Assembly: GCA_965205385.1 (NCBI GenBank)
Contig: CBDBGS010000006.1
Coordinates: forward strand, 372,001 to 436,000
DNA from: CATOSP01 sp965205385
GTDB taxonomy: Bacteria; Chloroflexota; Dehalococcoidia; Lucifugimonadales; UBA3495
Direction: 5' to 3'
DNA: 64,000 nucleotides
Shown: one piece after another, positions 35,258 through 44,621 of the stretch
Layout: each line of letters opens with the position of its first letter
How positions within the stretch are numbered: position 1 is the first letter of the stretch
Notes under the pieces: generated by a model
Databases searched by the model: none
Told to the model about the DNA's origin: nothing
Seen by the model: the letters and a program-made list of their open reading frames with translations, nothing else
Translations under genes and position numbers: made by a program

Positions 35258-36478
35258 GTGGAGAGCAACCTTAGAGGTAAGTACTGCATCGTCGGCGTGG
35301 GCGAGACCGAATACAGCCGCGGCTCCGGGCGCACCACCAGGGCCATGGGCGCGGAGGCCATCCGAAATGCGATGAACGACGCGGGGCTGAAGCCCCAGGA
35401 CGTCGACGGGATGCTGAGCTACCACGGCGGTGACTCTACTCCATCGACCGCCATTCAGTATGATCTCGGGCTCCGTCCCAACTTCTATATGGACTGCTCC
35501 GGCGGAGGCTCTAGCACCGAGGCCCTGGTTGGCCTGGCGATGGGCGCCATAGAGGCCGGAATGGCGGATACTATCGCCATCTTCCGTTCTATGAACGGCT
35601 ACTCTCAAATACGGATCGGCGGCACCGGGGTGCGGGCAGCCGCACCCATCGCCGGGCCCGACCTGACGAAGCGCCCATATGGCTTGATCAGCGCGGTCCA
35701 GAATTTCGCATTTACATTTACGCGGCACATGATGGAGTACGGCGTAACGTCTGAGGACTTGGCCCATATCAAGGTGGCTCACAGCAACCACGCCAGCAAC
35801 AATCCCAAGGCGTTGATGAAACAGCGGGTCACCGTAGACGACGTTCTGAGCTCCCGTTGGATCATCCGACCCTGCGCCCACCTCCTCGACTGCTGCCTGG
35901 AGACCGACAATGCGACCTGTGTGATCGTGACCTCCGCCGAGCGCGCACGAGACCTCAAGCACAAGCCCGTTTACATCCTGGGAGTCCAGGGACGCGGCAC
36001 CAAACCCGGCGGGGACTTCCACTACCAGCACGGGCCCATTACCCGGGTGGCCGGTCATTACGTCGGTCCCAGAGTGTTTGAGCTTGCCGGTGTGACTCAC
36101 GATGACGTCGACGTCACCGGTTGTTATGATGCCTTTACCTATACGGTACTGCTCCAGTTCGAGGATTACGGCTGGTGCGAAAAGGGGGAGGGTAAGGACT
36201 TCGTCAAGAGCGGCGTCATTAACCTGGGCGGTAAACGTCCCAACAACACCAGCGGCGGTCACCTGTGCGAGGGCTACACCCACGGCATGAACATGGTCAT
36301 CGAAAACGTGCGTCAACTTCGCGGCGCCGTGGACGATTACTGTCCTCAGGCCGCTGAAGGCATCCATACCTACGACTACTCCGAGGGACATTGCCGGCAG
36401 GTTCGGGACGCCGAGATAAGCATGAACATGGGATGGGGCACCCCGGCGGTGGGCAGCTCCCTCATCATGAGGAGATAG
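35258..36478 (+). CDS. Thiolase-fold protein of the SCP-x/Ltp2 type
   Basis: A 406-residue thiolase-fold protein (IVGVGETEYSRGSGRTTRAM at the N-terminus). The canonical thiolase GHPxG histidine motif is replaced by GGHLCEGYTHGMN, with Tyr at about residue 340. The same Tyr-type motif is known, from memory, in Ltp2-like retro-aldolases of steroid side-chain degradation, which work with a DUF35 partner. GTG start with AAGGAGGAAGC upstream. It ends 4 bases before the DUF35 gene, which fits an Ltp2-DUF35 complex. A CoA-thioester substrate is likely; which one is unknown. Confidence 0.82.
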   Translation: MESNLRGKYCIVGVGETEYSRGSGRTTRAMGAEAIRNAMNDAGLKPQDVDGMLSYHGGDSTPSTAIQYDLGLRPNFYMDCSGGGSSTEALVGLAMGAIEAGMADTIAIFRSMNGYSQIRIGGTGVRAAAPIAGPDLTKRPYGLISAVQNFAFTFTRHMMEYGVTSEDLAHIKVAHSNHASNNPKALMKQRVTVDDVLSSRWIIRPCAHLLDCCLETDNATCVIVTSAERARDLKHKPVYILGVQGRGTKPGGDFHYQHGPITRVAGHYVGPRVFELAGVTHDDVDVTGCYDAFTYTVLLQFEDYGWCEKGEGKDFVKSGVINLGGKRPNNTSGGHLCEGYTHGMNMVIENVRQLRGAVDDYCPQAAEGIHTYDYSEGHCRQVRDAEISMNMGWGTPAVGSSLIMRR

Positions 36479-36482
36479 ACCG

Positions 36483-36986
36483 ATGCCCACCTACGAATAC
36501 CGGGGACAGCTCATCAACATCTCCGACGCCGACAGCGAGTACCGGGGTTATTTTGAGGCTGCCAGCGAACATCGTCTGGTGGTCAAGAAATGCTCCGAGT
36601 GCGGTCTTCTCCGGGGCGAGCCGGGACCCGGTTGCCCATGGTGCACCTCGCTCCAGTGGGAGTGGCAAGACGTTAGCGGCAAAGGGACGATCTACAGCTA
36701 CCAGATCGTGGCCCACACGGTGGTCCCGAGTTTCCGGGATTGGGCTCCATTTGCCATCGTGCTTGTGGAGTTGGACGAGCAGCGCGGCGAACCCGACCCG
36801 GGCGACGGGCTGCGCATTACGGCAAACCTGATGGATGCGGATATGAACCCTGAGCTAGAGGAGAACGTCGCCATCGGTAAACGGGTCGAGGTGGTGTTCC
36901 ACGACGGGGAAGACGGTTTCAGCCTTCCCCAATTCCGGTTGATTGACGAGCCGCCTCAGGGTGCGGTCTGGACCCACCAGGCCTGA
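36483..36986 (+). CDS. Zn-ribbon/OB-fold DUF35 protein
   Basis: A 167-residue DUF35 protein: an N-terminal helix (SEYRGYFEAASEHRLVVKKC), a rubredoxin-like zinc ribbon (CSECGLL, then CPWC) and a C-terminal OB-fold (GKGTIYSYQIVAHTVVPSF through KRVEVVFHDGEDGFSLPQF). DUF35 proteins bind acyl-CoA and partner thiolase-fold enzymes. ATG start, 4 bases after the thiolase-fold gene, so translational coupling is likely. Confidence 0.9.
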   Translation: MPTYEYRGQLINISDADSEYRGYFEAASEHRLVVKKCSECGLLRGEPGPGCPWCTSLQWEWQDVSGKGTIYSYQIVAHTVVPSFRDWAPFAIVLVELDEQRGEPDPGDGLRITANLMDADMNPELEENVAIGKRVEVVFHDGEDGFSLPQFRLIDEPPQGAVWTHQA

Positions 36987-37033
36987 GGAATAGACACGCA
37001 AAGGAAACCATTGAGAGGACTGGAGGACAATTT

Positions 37034-37387
37034 TTGCCCAAGCTGATTAGTTTCGATATCGACGGGACCCTGGAAGTGGGAGATCCGCCCGGGACCATCA
37101 CCATGGAAATGGTGCGCCGGGTGCAGGATTTGGGGTATGTGATCGGGAGCGCGTCGGACCGCACCATCCTCAGCCAGCAACAGATTTGGAACGCCAGCCG
37201 GATCACCGTCGATTTCATTGTCTTGAAGCACGACATTGGCATAGTGCGTGAGCAATTCCAGGCAGACGAGTACTACCACATCGGCGACACGGACATGGAC
37301 CAGTTCTACTCGGAGCGGGCGGGCTTCCAGTTCCTGCACGTCACTGCGGGCACCCAGAGGTTTCTAGGGGAAGAACCGGACTTCTAG
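37034..37387 (+). CDS. Small HAD-like protein
   Basis: A 117-residue protein. The N-terminus ISFDIDGTLE is HAD motif I with both aspartates. A Ser-rich stretch (GSASDRTILSQQQ) could supply motif II, and YYHIGDTDMDQFYSERAGF supplies the motif IV-like acidic pair. A clear motif III Lys is not obvious and there is no cap domain. It is shorter than most HAD phosphatases. TTG start with GGAGG 8 bases upstream. It follows the DUF35 gene by 47 bases. Activity uncertain. Confidence 0.65.
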   Translation: MPKLISFDIDGTLEVGDPPGTITMEMVRRVQDLGYVIGSASDRTILSQQQIWNASRITVDFIVLKHDIGIVREQFQADEYYHIGDTDMDQFYSERAGFQFLHVTAGTQRFLGEEPDF

Positions 37388-37426
37388 AGCTGACCTCCTC
37401 TCGGTTGGCCGGAAATCCGATTAACT

Positions 37427-38446
37427 TTACGCTGGGACACCGGCGTCGCCGGGTCCGGGCGCCTGGGTTCGGGTGTCAAAAGAGGACCCCTTTGCGGGCC
37501 CATCTTCGGAATTTTCTTCCAGAATTTCTTCCACGGGCGCGGGCCGGGGGCTGTAGGCCCTTCCCTCGTCGGCGGCGATGGCCGTTTCCATGGCGGTGAT
37601 GGCCACTTCGATCTGCTCGTCGTCGGGTTGGCGGGTGGTGAGGCGTTGCAATAGGAGGCCGGGGCGGGCCAACTGCCTGCCCAGCCAGGCCCGCTGGTGT
37701 TGGCCGCTAAACCGGATTATTTCGTAGCTGATGCCCGCGATCACGGGAATCAACGCGACCCTGGAGATTATCCGCCATTCCAGGGGGGGCCTCTGTAGAA
37801 ACGCAAACACGATGATCGAAACCAACATCACGGTGAGGAGAAACGCCGTGCCGCACCGTGGGTGGGGGGTGCCAAACTTTCGGACGTTGGCGACCTCCAG
37901 AGGGAGGCCCGCCTCGTATGTGTGCACCGCCATGTGCTCCGCGCCGTGGTAAGCGAATACCCTTTTGATGTCGCCGGAGAGCCCGATTCCCCAGATGTAG
38001 GCCACCAAGATAGCCAAACGCAGCAGTCCTTCCAGCGCGTTGCTGGCCAGGTCTGAGGGGATCATGGGGTCCAGAAACCGCACCAGCAGCAAGGGGAGCA
38101 AAAAGAAGATCGCGACGCCCAATACCAGGGAGACCGCCAGGGTACCCGCCATTGCCCAGGCCGGAATCTCTTCCTCGGTTTCGCTGGACTGGTCTACGGA
38201 GGCCAGATTAGCCGAGCGTTGCAGGGCCTTGACCCCCAGTGTCAGGGACTCGGCCAACACCAACACGCCTCGGAGGAGGGGGACCCGGCGGAGGCGGCCT
38301 GTAGACCAAGAGCTGAGACGTTCTTGGTACTGGTGGATGGAACCGTCTGGGCGGCGGACGGCGAGGCTGAAGTGTGTCCGGCCACGAATCATCACACCTT
38401 CGATGACCGCCTGGCCACCATAGGTGAATCTGGCTTGGTTATCCAA
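37427..38446 (-). CDS. DUF1385 (YqhQ-type) membrane protein
   Basis: A 339-residue integral membrane protein. YGGQAVIEGVMIRGRTHFSL is the conserved N-terminal block. AWAMAGTLAVSLVLGVAIFF and following stretches give about four or five membrane segments. The loop VFAYHGAEHMAVHTYEAGLP and TPHPRCGTAFLLTVML are DUF1385 signatures. The tail (about 280-339) is an acidic low-complexity extension. The family is often next to ribosomal protein genes; function unknown. TTG start, 44 bases downstream of rpmE. Confidence 0.88.
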   Translation of the reverse strand: MDNQARFTYGGQAVIEGVMIRGRTHFSLAVRRPDGSIHQYQERLSSWSTGRLRRVPLLRGVLVLAESLTLGVKALQRSANLASVDQSSETEEEIPAWAMAGTLAVSLVLGVAIFFLLPLLLVRFLDPMIPSDLASNALEGLLRLAILVAYIWGIGLSGDIKRVFAYHGAEHMAVHTYEAGLPLEVANVRKFGTPHPRCGTAFLLTVMLVSIIVFAFLQRPPLEWRIISRVALIPVIAGISYEIIRFSGQHQRAWLGRQLARPGLLLQRLTTRQPDDEQIEVAITAMETAIAADEGRAYSPRPAPVEEILEENSEDGPAKGSSFDTRTQAPGPGDAGVPA

Positions 38447-38490
38447 CTAAGCTCCCGTGGACCGGCAGGGGCCGGAAAAGAAGCAGTGGT

Positions 38491-38691
38491 TTACTGTAGA
38501 TTGTAGCGGCGGCGCATGCGTTCGATCCGTCCCTGGGTGTCCACAATGCGTTGCTCCCCGGTGTAGAAGGGGTGGCACTTGCTGCAGACTTCGACGCGCA
38601 TGGCTGGCTTGGTCGCTCCGGTGTGAAACACGTTGCCACAAGAGCAAGTAACTACAGAGTGGAAAAACTTGGGGTGAGTGTCGGTTTTCAT
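38491..38691 (-). CDS. rpmE: 50S ribosomal protein L31
   Basis: A 66-residue L31 of the zinc-containing (C+) class: VTCSCGNVFHTG and VEVCSKCHPFYTGEQR. It ends IERMRRRYNLQ. ATG start; it follows rpmA by 17 bases. L31 bridges the 50S central protuberance and the 30S head. Confidence 0.96.
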   Translation of the reverse strand: MKTDTHPKFFHSVVTCSCGNVFHTGATKPAMRVEVCSKCHPFYTGEQRIVDTQGRIERMRRRYNLQ

Positions 38692-38707
38692 AATTTACTC
38701 GCCGCTG

Positions 38708-38962
38708 CTAGATAGGGTAGACGCTTACTCGGCGCTTGCCCTTGGAGGCCCATTCGAACGTTACCTTTCCGTCTACCTTGGCAAAGAGGGTGTAGTCGCG
38801 GCCCAGACCCACGTTGGTGCCGGGGCGGATGCGGGTCCCCCTCTGGCGGACGATGATTGAACCGCTGGTGACCGCCTGGCCTCCGAAACGTTTCACTCCC
38901 AGCCGCTTCGCGTTGCTGTCTCTGCCGTTGTTGGTGCTTCCGCCAGCCTTCTTGTGGGCCAT
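38708..38962 (-). CDS. rpmA: 50S ribosomal protein L27
   Basis: An 84-residue L27 with AHKKAGGSTNNGRDSNAKRL and GQAVTSGSIIVRQRGTR. The frame is open 12 codons upstream, but ATG at 38962 with GAAGGAGA gives the normal start. Its N-terminus reaches the peptidyl-transferase center. There is no Firmicute-type N-terminal cleavage extension. Confidence 0.97.
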   Translation of the reverse strand: MAHKKAGGSTNNGRDSNAKRLGVKRFGGQAVTSGSIIVRQRGTRIRPGTNVGLGRDYTLFAKVDGKVTFEWASKGKRRVSVYPI

Positions 38963-39025
38963 TGCCGTTGTCTCCTTCAGGGCCGGTGTCTGATACATCC
39001 CGGTGAAGTTGGTTCCGGAACGCGA

Positions 39026-39343
39026 CTAACCTGGCCGGATCTCCTCGATGGTCAATCGTGTATAGCTCTGCCGGTGGCCTCTCTTACGGCGGTACCGGGT
39101 CTTGGCCTTGTACTTAAACACCATGAGCTTCTTGTCCCGGTAGTGAGACTGTACCTGGGCGCGAACACTTGCGCCAGGTACATAAGGGGACCCGAAAGTC
39201 ACCTCTCCATCCTCGGAAACTGCCAAAACTTCGCCGAATTCCGCGACCGAACCCACTGGCACGGGAAGTTTTTCCACGTCCAGAGTGTCGCCCGCCCGGA
39301 CTCGATATTGCTTGCCACCAGTCTTAAATACTGCGTAATCCAT
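39026..39343 (-). CDS. rplU: 50S ribosomal protein L21
   Basis: A 105-residue L21: YAVFKTGGKQYRVRAGDTLD at the start and FKYKAKTRYRRKRGHRQ near the end. ATG at 39343 is preferred over five codons of upstream extension, with GGGAG upstream. First gene of the rplU-rpmA-rpmE-DUF1385 unit. Confidence 0.97.
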   Translation of the reverse strand: MDYAVFKTGGKQYRVRAGDTLDVEKLPVPVGSVAEFGEVLAVSEDGEVTFGSPYVPGASVRAQVQSHYRDKKLMVFKYKAKTRYRRKRGHRQSYTRLTIEEIRPG

Positions 39344-39361
39344 TTGAACTCCCGACAATTG

Positions 39362-39390
39362 ATGCTAAAGTAAAGGCCGGAATGTGTCAA
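39362..39390 (-). promoter_or_regulatory. Sigma-70-type promoter for rplU-rpmA-rpmE
   Basis: On the minus strand TTGACA (39385-39390), a 17-base spacer and TAGCAT (39362-39367). It lies 18 bases upstream of the rplU ATG, giving a very short leader. Confidence 0.6.
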
Positions 39391-39472
39391 GCATTATCGG
39401 CCCGCGGGAGACTGTGATCCCGTAAGGGCGCGGTAGAGATCCAGGGTCCTGGAAGACCAAGTTATCATCAAT

Positions 39473-41134
39473 ATGACTGCCATTACTGGAGACGACATAA
39501 GGGAGGCGTTCACTGCCGGGACCCGATACCTGGAATGGTACCGGGACGCGGTCAACTCCCTGAACGTGTTCCCGGTGCCCGATGGCGACACCGGCACAAA
39601 CATGCTCCTGACCATGCGCGCCGCGCTGGAACGCTGTTCCCAGCAGCGGTACGCCACGGCAGGGGAGGCTATCGGCGACCTGGCCGACGGCGCGTTCTGG
39701 GGCGCTCGTGGCAACGGCGGAGTGATCCTGTCCCAGTTTCTGAGGGGGTTCGCGCAAGGCTCCAAGGGGCTAGATGTTTACGGTGAATCGGACCTGGCCC
39801 GTGCGCTTTCCAATGCCAGGATAGCCGCCTATGGCGCGGTGGGCCAGCCGGTCGAGGGCACGATGCTCACCGTGATCCGGTCTTTGTCGGAATGCGCCGA
39901 TGGTCTACTCGCCCAGAACGCTGGAATAAACCCACGGGAGCTATGGTCGTCGGCGTTCGCCGCCGGACGGGAGGCCCTGGCTAAAACGCCCGAGATGCTG
40001 CCAGTACTGCGAGAAGCCGGAGTTGTGGACTCCGGTGGGATGGGCATTTTGGTCCTTTGGGGCGGTGCGCTTTCCTACCTGACCGGGATGGCTGAAGATA
40101 CCCTGAAGACTTCTCTGGACGGTTTCACAGCGGTCGGCCAAACCGGCGCCGTGGAGATGGACAGGGCATTTCTGGAGGCCATCGAAGAAGTACAGTGGGG
40201 GTACTGCACCCAATTCATCATAACCGGGGAAGAGCTGGCCCCAGACTACATACGCCAACATTTGACGGAGACATACCAGTCCGCGGTGATAGTGGGCGAT
40301 GACCGGAACGTCCGGGTACACCTCCACGCCCTGGACCCGGGGCCGCCTTTGAGCTACGGGGCATCGATAGGCCAGCTTTCGCACATCGAAATCCAGAACA
40401 TGACCGATCAGAATGTGGACTTCGTGTCTGGACACCGGGAAGCCGAAGCCCCTGCTGTCCGGCCGCCCACTGCCCTGGCCGTGATAGCGGTCGTGGCTGG
40501 AAAAGGGCTAGCGCAGCTCTTCCGTGACACCGGCTGTTCGGTGGTGGTCAGCGGAGGCCAGACCATGAATCCCAGCGTCGGGGAACTATTGGACGCGGTC
40601 CAGTCCGCCAACGCCGGGCAGACGATCATCCTTCCGAACAACCAGAACGTCGTGGTGTCCGCCGAGCAGGCATGCGCCGGTAAGCCGGACCTTCATGTCA
40701 TCCCATCCAATACGGTGCCGCAAGGGGTTGCGGCTCTCTTGGCGTTCAACCCTGAAGACTCGCTGGAATCCAATCTTGACTCCATGCGGGGCGCGCTGGA
40801 CGGTGTGAGCACAATCGAGGTGACCCGGGCGGTGCGGGACTCCACCGTTGGCGGGGTCGCGGTTAGGATGGGCCAGTTTATCGGACTGGTGGACGGGGAC
40901 CTGAAGGTGGCAGCCGAGTCTCCGGAGCAGGCGTTGGGGCAGTCCCTCGACACAGCCGGACTCTCGCCAGATGCAGTCGTCACCCTCTACCTGGGTGAGG
41001 ACGCGGCGCAGAAGGATGCCGAAGCGATAGCAACTTCTATCGTAAATTCTATGGAAACGGCATACCCCGGAATCCAGATCGACGTGGTGAATGGGGGCCA
41101 ACCGCATTACCATTACCTGGCCTCCGTGGAATAG
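39473..41134 (+). CDS. fakA: DAK2/FakA-like fatty-acid kinase
   Basis: A 553-residue YloV/FakA-type protein. The N-terminal DAK-like kinase domain (about 1-200) has FPVPDGDTGTNMLLTMRAAL, the GDTGTN nucleotide and metal motif, and GARGNGGVILSQFLRGFA. A central linker and a C-terminal DegV-like domain (GGQTMNPSVGELLDAV and onward) complete the usual length. FakA phosphorylates fatty acids presented by FakB (DegV) proteins. ATG start; a degV gene follows 63 bases later. Confidence 0.88.
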   Translation: MTAITGDDIREAFTAGTRYLEWYRDAVNSLNVFPVPDGDTGTNMLLTMRAALERCSQQRYATAGEAIGDLADGAFWGARGNGGVILSQFLRGFAQGSKGLDVYGESDLARALSNARIAAYGAVGQPVEGTMLTVIRSLSECADGLLAQNAGINPRELWSSAFAAGREALAKTPEMLPVLREAGVVDSGGMGILVLWGGALSYLTGMAEDTLKTSLDGFTAVGQTGAVEMDRAFLEAIEEVQWGYCTQFIITGEELAPDYIRQHLTETYQSAVIVGDDRNVRVHLHALDPGPPLSYGASIGQLSHIEIQNMTDQNVDFVSGHREAEAPAVRPPTALAVIAVVAGKGLAQLFRDTGCSVVVSGGQTMNPSVGELLDAVQSANAGQTIILPNNQNVVVSAEQACAGKPDLHVIPSNTVPQGVAALLAFNPEDSLESNLDSMRGALDGVSTIEVTRAVRDSTVGGVAVRMGQFIGLVDGDLKVAAESPEQALGQSLDTAGLSPDAVVTLYLGEDAAQKDAEAIATSIVNSMETAYPGIQIDVVNGGQPHYHYLASVE

Positions 41135-41197
41135 TTTCGCGGGAATAGTTTCGCAGCCCCCGCGTTCCCAGACTTAACTAAGGACCGGACAGAAGTC

Positions 41198-42031
41198 ATG
41201 GCGATAAAGATAGTCACCGACAGCGCAGCCGACCTGCCGCCCGATCTGGCGCGGGAGTTGGACATCACCGTCGTTCCCTGCAATGTCGTTCTCGGAGATG
41301 TCAACTACAAAGACGGGGTTGACATCGGCCCCGACGAGTTCTACCGGCGGTTGGTCTCGGACACCGGGTTGCCAACCACGTCCCAACCTTCCGTTGCTGA
41401 CTTTCAATCGGTTTACCAGGAATTGGCTAACCAAGGCCATAGCATCGTCTCGGTGCATCTTTCAGCCAAGGTCAGCGGGACGATGAATTCGGCGAGCCAA
41501 GCCAGGGATTCGCTGGCAAACGCCGACATCCACGTTATCGACTCGGGGATGGCGTCCATCGCCCAGGGCCTGATTGTGGCCAACGCGGCGCAGATCGCCG
41601 GAGAAACTGACTCCGCCGCGGACGTGGCGGCGAAGGTTCGCGCCAGCCTGTCAAATACCCATTGCTATTTCTTGCTGGATACGTTGGAATACCTACAGAA
41701 GGGCGGAAGAATCGGCAAGGCCCAGGCGTTCCTCGGAGGGGTGTTAAGCGTGAAACCGATCCTTGGCATGAGGGACGGGGAAGTCCATCCGGTGGAACGT
41801 CCACGGTCCCGCCAGAGAGGCATCCGACGGCTGCGTGAGCTGGCATCCGAAATGGCTCCAATTAGGCAGTTGGCAGTGATTTACAGCACCGAATCGCAAA
41901 TGGCGGACGAGCTAAGGCATGGCTTCCGCGATATGTTGCCGGACGGTGAGATCATAACTGCCCGCTTTGGTTCCGCTCTAGGGACTTACGTCGGCCCCAA
42001 CGCCGTGGGCGTCGCATTGACCCAGGCGTAA
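41198..42031 (+). CDS. DegV-family (FakB-like) fatty-acid-binding protein
   Basis: A 277-residue DegV protein: IVTDSAADLPPDLARELDIT, FYRRLVSDTGLPTTSQPS, and LDTLEYLQKGGRIGKAQAF. FakB-type members bind a fatty acid and hand it to FakA, which precedes it here, so they probably act together in exogenous fatty-acid use. ATG start. RecG follows after 15 bases. Confidence 0.9.
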   Translation: MAIKIVTDSAADLPPDLARELDITVVPCNVVLGDVNYKDGVDIGPDEFYRRLVSDTGLPTTSQPSVADFQSVYQELANQGHSIVSVHLSAKVSGTMNSASQARDSLANADIHVIDSGMASIAQGLIVANAAQIAGETDSAADVAAKVRASLSNTHCYFLLDTLEYLQKGGRIGKAQAFLGGVLSVKPILGMRDGEVHPVERPRSRQRGIRRLRELASEMAPIRQLAVIYSTESQMADELRHGFRDMLPDGEIITARFGSALGTYVGPNAVGVALTQA

Positions 42032-42046
42032 AGCAAGCGTCCTCTG

Positions 42047-44590
42047 ATGGCTGCTCGTCAAACAACTCCGGCCTCCTGGGTCGGACCCTTCCTGAACATC
42101 CTGAAGCTCGAAGAAACCCGCGGCTTCAACAATACGTCAGTGGTCGGCGGCCTGGACAAATTCATCCAACGCTGGGCTGAGACGATAGCCGACGACCTGG
42201 GCGGGACCGATGCCTGCCGCTCCCTGCTCGACACCCCCTATATCGACGTGCCGAGAGAATCACGCCCAGGCTGGGTTGATCGATGGCGGAGTGTCATCGA
42301 CGGGCAGCAGGCCGAGTCGACAGCGGGCGCGCCTGAGAGTCCTCGGAGTCCGTCGACACCCGGCACGTCCACGCCCTCACATTCCCCTCTCTCGGGCGAG
42401 AGATCCCCTGTTCAGGCAGAGGGAAGTTCCTTACCCCCAGTCTACCGGCAGCCTCCCGGCGGATTGAGCGTGGACACGCCGGTAGACCGGCTCCGAGGCG
42501 TCGACACGAAGCTCGCGGACCAGTTTGCGCGTCTGGACGTGTCCACGGTGCGAGACCTGCTGTACCTGTTCCCCAGGCGGCACTTGGACTATTCAAACAT
42601 CGTCAAAATCTCCGAGCTGGTTCCTGACCAGTTGTGTACCGTCGTGGGGACCATCTGGCAGGCCACCAATGTGAAGGGCGGACCCGGCGGACGCCGCACC
42701 GACACCGAAGCCGTAATCGGCGACGACACGGGAAGCCTTCGTGTCAGATGGTTCGGTCAGCGGTACTTGGCCCGGACCCTGAAGCCCACCGCCAGGGTCG
42801 CAATCGCGGGCAAAGTTGAGGTCTTCCGCGGACAGATAACGTTCGACGGGCCGGACCACGAAATTTTGGACCAGGGACAGAGGCCGCTGCATACCGGCAG
42901 GCTCGTACCCGTATACCCATTGACCGAAGGTCTGACGGGCCGTGCCCTGCGCCGCATCGCTTGGCAGGCGTTGGAAGAATGGCTCGGCGGGGTGGAAGAG
43001 ACGCTGCCCCCGAGTGTGATCTCGCGGAACCAACTCCTGCCTATCAAGGATGCCGTTCATGAGGCCCACTATCCTCGCGGCCTTGACTCCTGGGAGGAAG
43101 CGAGGCGGCGTTTGGCGTTTGACGAACTTTTCACGCTGCAGTTGGCGGTCCTCTCCCGGAGGCGGAACAGGACCAACGACGTCGAAGGCCTGCCCATACC
43201 CATAAACCGGGAGGTATTCAGGGGTTTCTTCGGCTCACTGCCATTTTCGTTGACCGGGGCACAGCGCAGATGCGTGCGCGAAGTCCTTGAAGACCTCAAG
43301 CAAGGGACGCCTCCGATGAACCGCCTTCTCCAAGGAGAGGTTGGCAGCGGCAAGACTGTGGTGGCTCTCTCCGCCGCGTTGGCGGTCGCCTCCGCTGGAT
43401 TCCAGTCCGCCATCATGGTGCCGACCGAAGTGCTGGCCGAACAGCATTTTCAAACCGTATCCCGCCTTCTGGGTGGACTTGCAAGACCGGTGCAAGAGGA
43501 CTACCTGGTTACGGTCTACCTGGAGTCCCTGGGCAGACCGGTGTCGGTGGGCCTGCTCACCGGAAGCACCAGAAGGGCGGCGCGGCGGGAGTTGATCCAA
43601 ATGGCCGCGGACGGCAACCTGGACATCGTCATCGGGACCCAGGCGTTGATCCAGTCGGGGGTGTCATTGCCCAACCTCGCTCTAGCCATTGCCGACGAGC
43701 AGCACCGGTTCGGGGTGTTGCAGAGAGGGGCGCTTCGCAGCAGGGGGGACCACACACCCCACACGCTTATCATGTCCGCCACGCCCATACCCCGCACTCT
43801 GTCGCTGACGCTTTACGGCGACCTCGATATTTCGACCATTGACGAGCTACCCGAGGGAAGGCAGGAAGTGGCTACCAGATGGGTATCGCCAGAGCGCCGG
43901 GCAGCCGCTTACGGGTTCATGCGAAAGCAGGTCCAGGAGGGAAGGCAGGGGTTCGTGATTTGTCCGTTGGTGGATGAGTCCGAGACCATCGAGTCCAAGG
44001 CCGCTACGGAAGAATACGAGAGGCTGTCGCATGAGGTCTTTCCGGACCTCAAGGTAGGGCTGCTGCACGGGCGGATGCCGTCAAAGGAGAAAGAGGCGCA
44101 GATGCGCAGGTTCCGGGACGGAGAGTTGGATGTTCTGGTGTCGACGGCGGTGGTGGAGGTTGGTATCGACGTACAGAATGCCTCGGTGATGCTGATAGAG
44201 GGGGCAGACCGGTTCGGACTAGCCCAGCTACACCAGTTCCGGGGCAGGGTTGGCCGGGGGGAACACAAGAGCTACTGCCTTTTGCTCTCGGACTCGCCAT
44301 CGACGAACGCCCGCGAACGGCTGTCAGCGTTGGAACAGATTCACGACGGTTTTAAGTTGGCCGAAGTGGACCTGGAGCTTCGGGGGCCGGGGGACTTCTT
44401 CGGCACGCGCCAGAGCGGGCTTCCCAACCTGCGGATGGCCCAGTTGTCGGACAGGGCTTTGCTCCAGTTGGCTAGGGAGGAAGCGAGCCAGCTCGACGAG
44501 GAAGACCCGGGACTCGATTCTCCGGAGAATGCCGCCTTGGCGGAACGGGTGAAGCGGTTCCTGGGACAGGTCGGCGACGAAACCAGTTAG
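42047..44590 (+). CDS. recG: ATP-dependent DNA helicase RecG
   Basis: An 847-residue branch-migration helicase that remodels stalled forks. The first about 140 residues are an extra N-terminal region (LNILKLEETRGFNNTSVVGG) followed by a Ser/Pro-rich linker, seen in longer RecG forms. The wedge OB-fold (about 155-285) follows, then helicase motifs: GEVGSGKTVVALSAALAVAS, DEQHRFGVLQRGALRSRG, MSATPIPRTLSLTLYGDLD, and QFRGRVGRGEHKSYCLLLSD. ATG start. Confidence 0.95.
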   Translation: MAARQTTPASWVGPFLNILKLEETRGFNNTSVVGGLDKFIQRWAETIADDLGGTDACRSLLDTPYIDVPRESRPGWVDRWRSVIDGQQAESTAGAPESPRSPSTPGTSTPSHSPLSGERSPVQAEGSSLPPVYRQPPGGLSVDTPVDRLRGVDTKLADQFARLDVSTVRDLLYLFPRRHLDYSNIVKISELVPDQLCTVVGTIWQATNVKGGPGGRRTDTEAVIGDDTGSLRVRWFGQRYLARTLKPTARVAIAGKVEVFRGQITFDGPDHEILDQGQRPLHTGRLVPVYPLTEGLTGRALRRIAWQALEEWLGGVEETLPPSVISRNQLLPIKDAVHEAHYPRGLDSWEEARRRLAFDELFTLQLAVLSRRRNRTNDVEGLPIPINREVFRGFFGSLPFSLTGAQRRCVREVLEDLKQGTPPMNRLLQGEVGSGKTVVALSAALAVASAGFQSAIMVPTEVLAEQHFQTVSRLLGGLARPVQEDYLVTVYLESLGRPVSVGLLTGSTRRAARRELIQMAADGNLDIVIGTQALIQSGVSLPNLALAIADEQHRFGVLQRGALRSRGDHTPHTLIMSATPIPRTLSLTLYGDLDISTIDELPEGRQEVATRWVSPERRAAAYGFMRKQVQEGRQGFVICPLVDESETIESKAATEEYERLSHEVFPDLKVGLLHGRMPSKEKEAQMRRFRDGELDVLVSTAVVEVGIDVQNASVMLIEGADRFGLAQLHQFRGRVGRGEHKSYCLLLSDSPSTNARERLSALEQIHDGFKLAEVDLELRGPGDFFGTRQSGLPNLRMAQLSDRALLQLAREEASQLDEEDPGLDSPENAALAERVKRFLGQVGDETS

Positions 44591-44621
44591 CTGGCTCGCA
44601 GAGAGAAAGCGCCGTTGGTGA

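Noticed and set aside
34946..36490. 514-codon open frame antisense to the thiolase-fold gene
   Set aside because: Shadow frame; the plus strand has two clear protein families with good ribosome sites.
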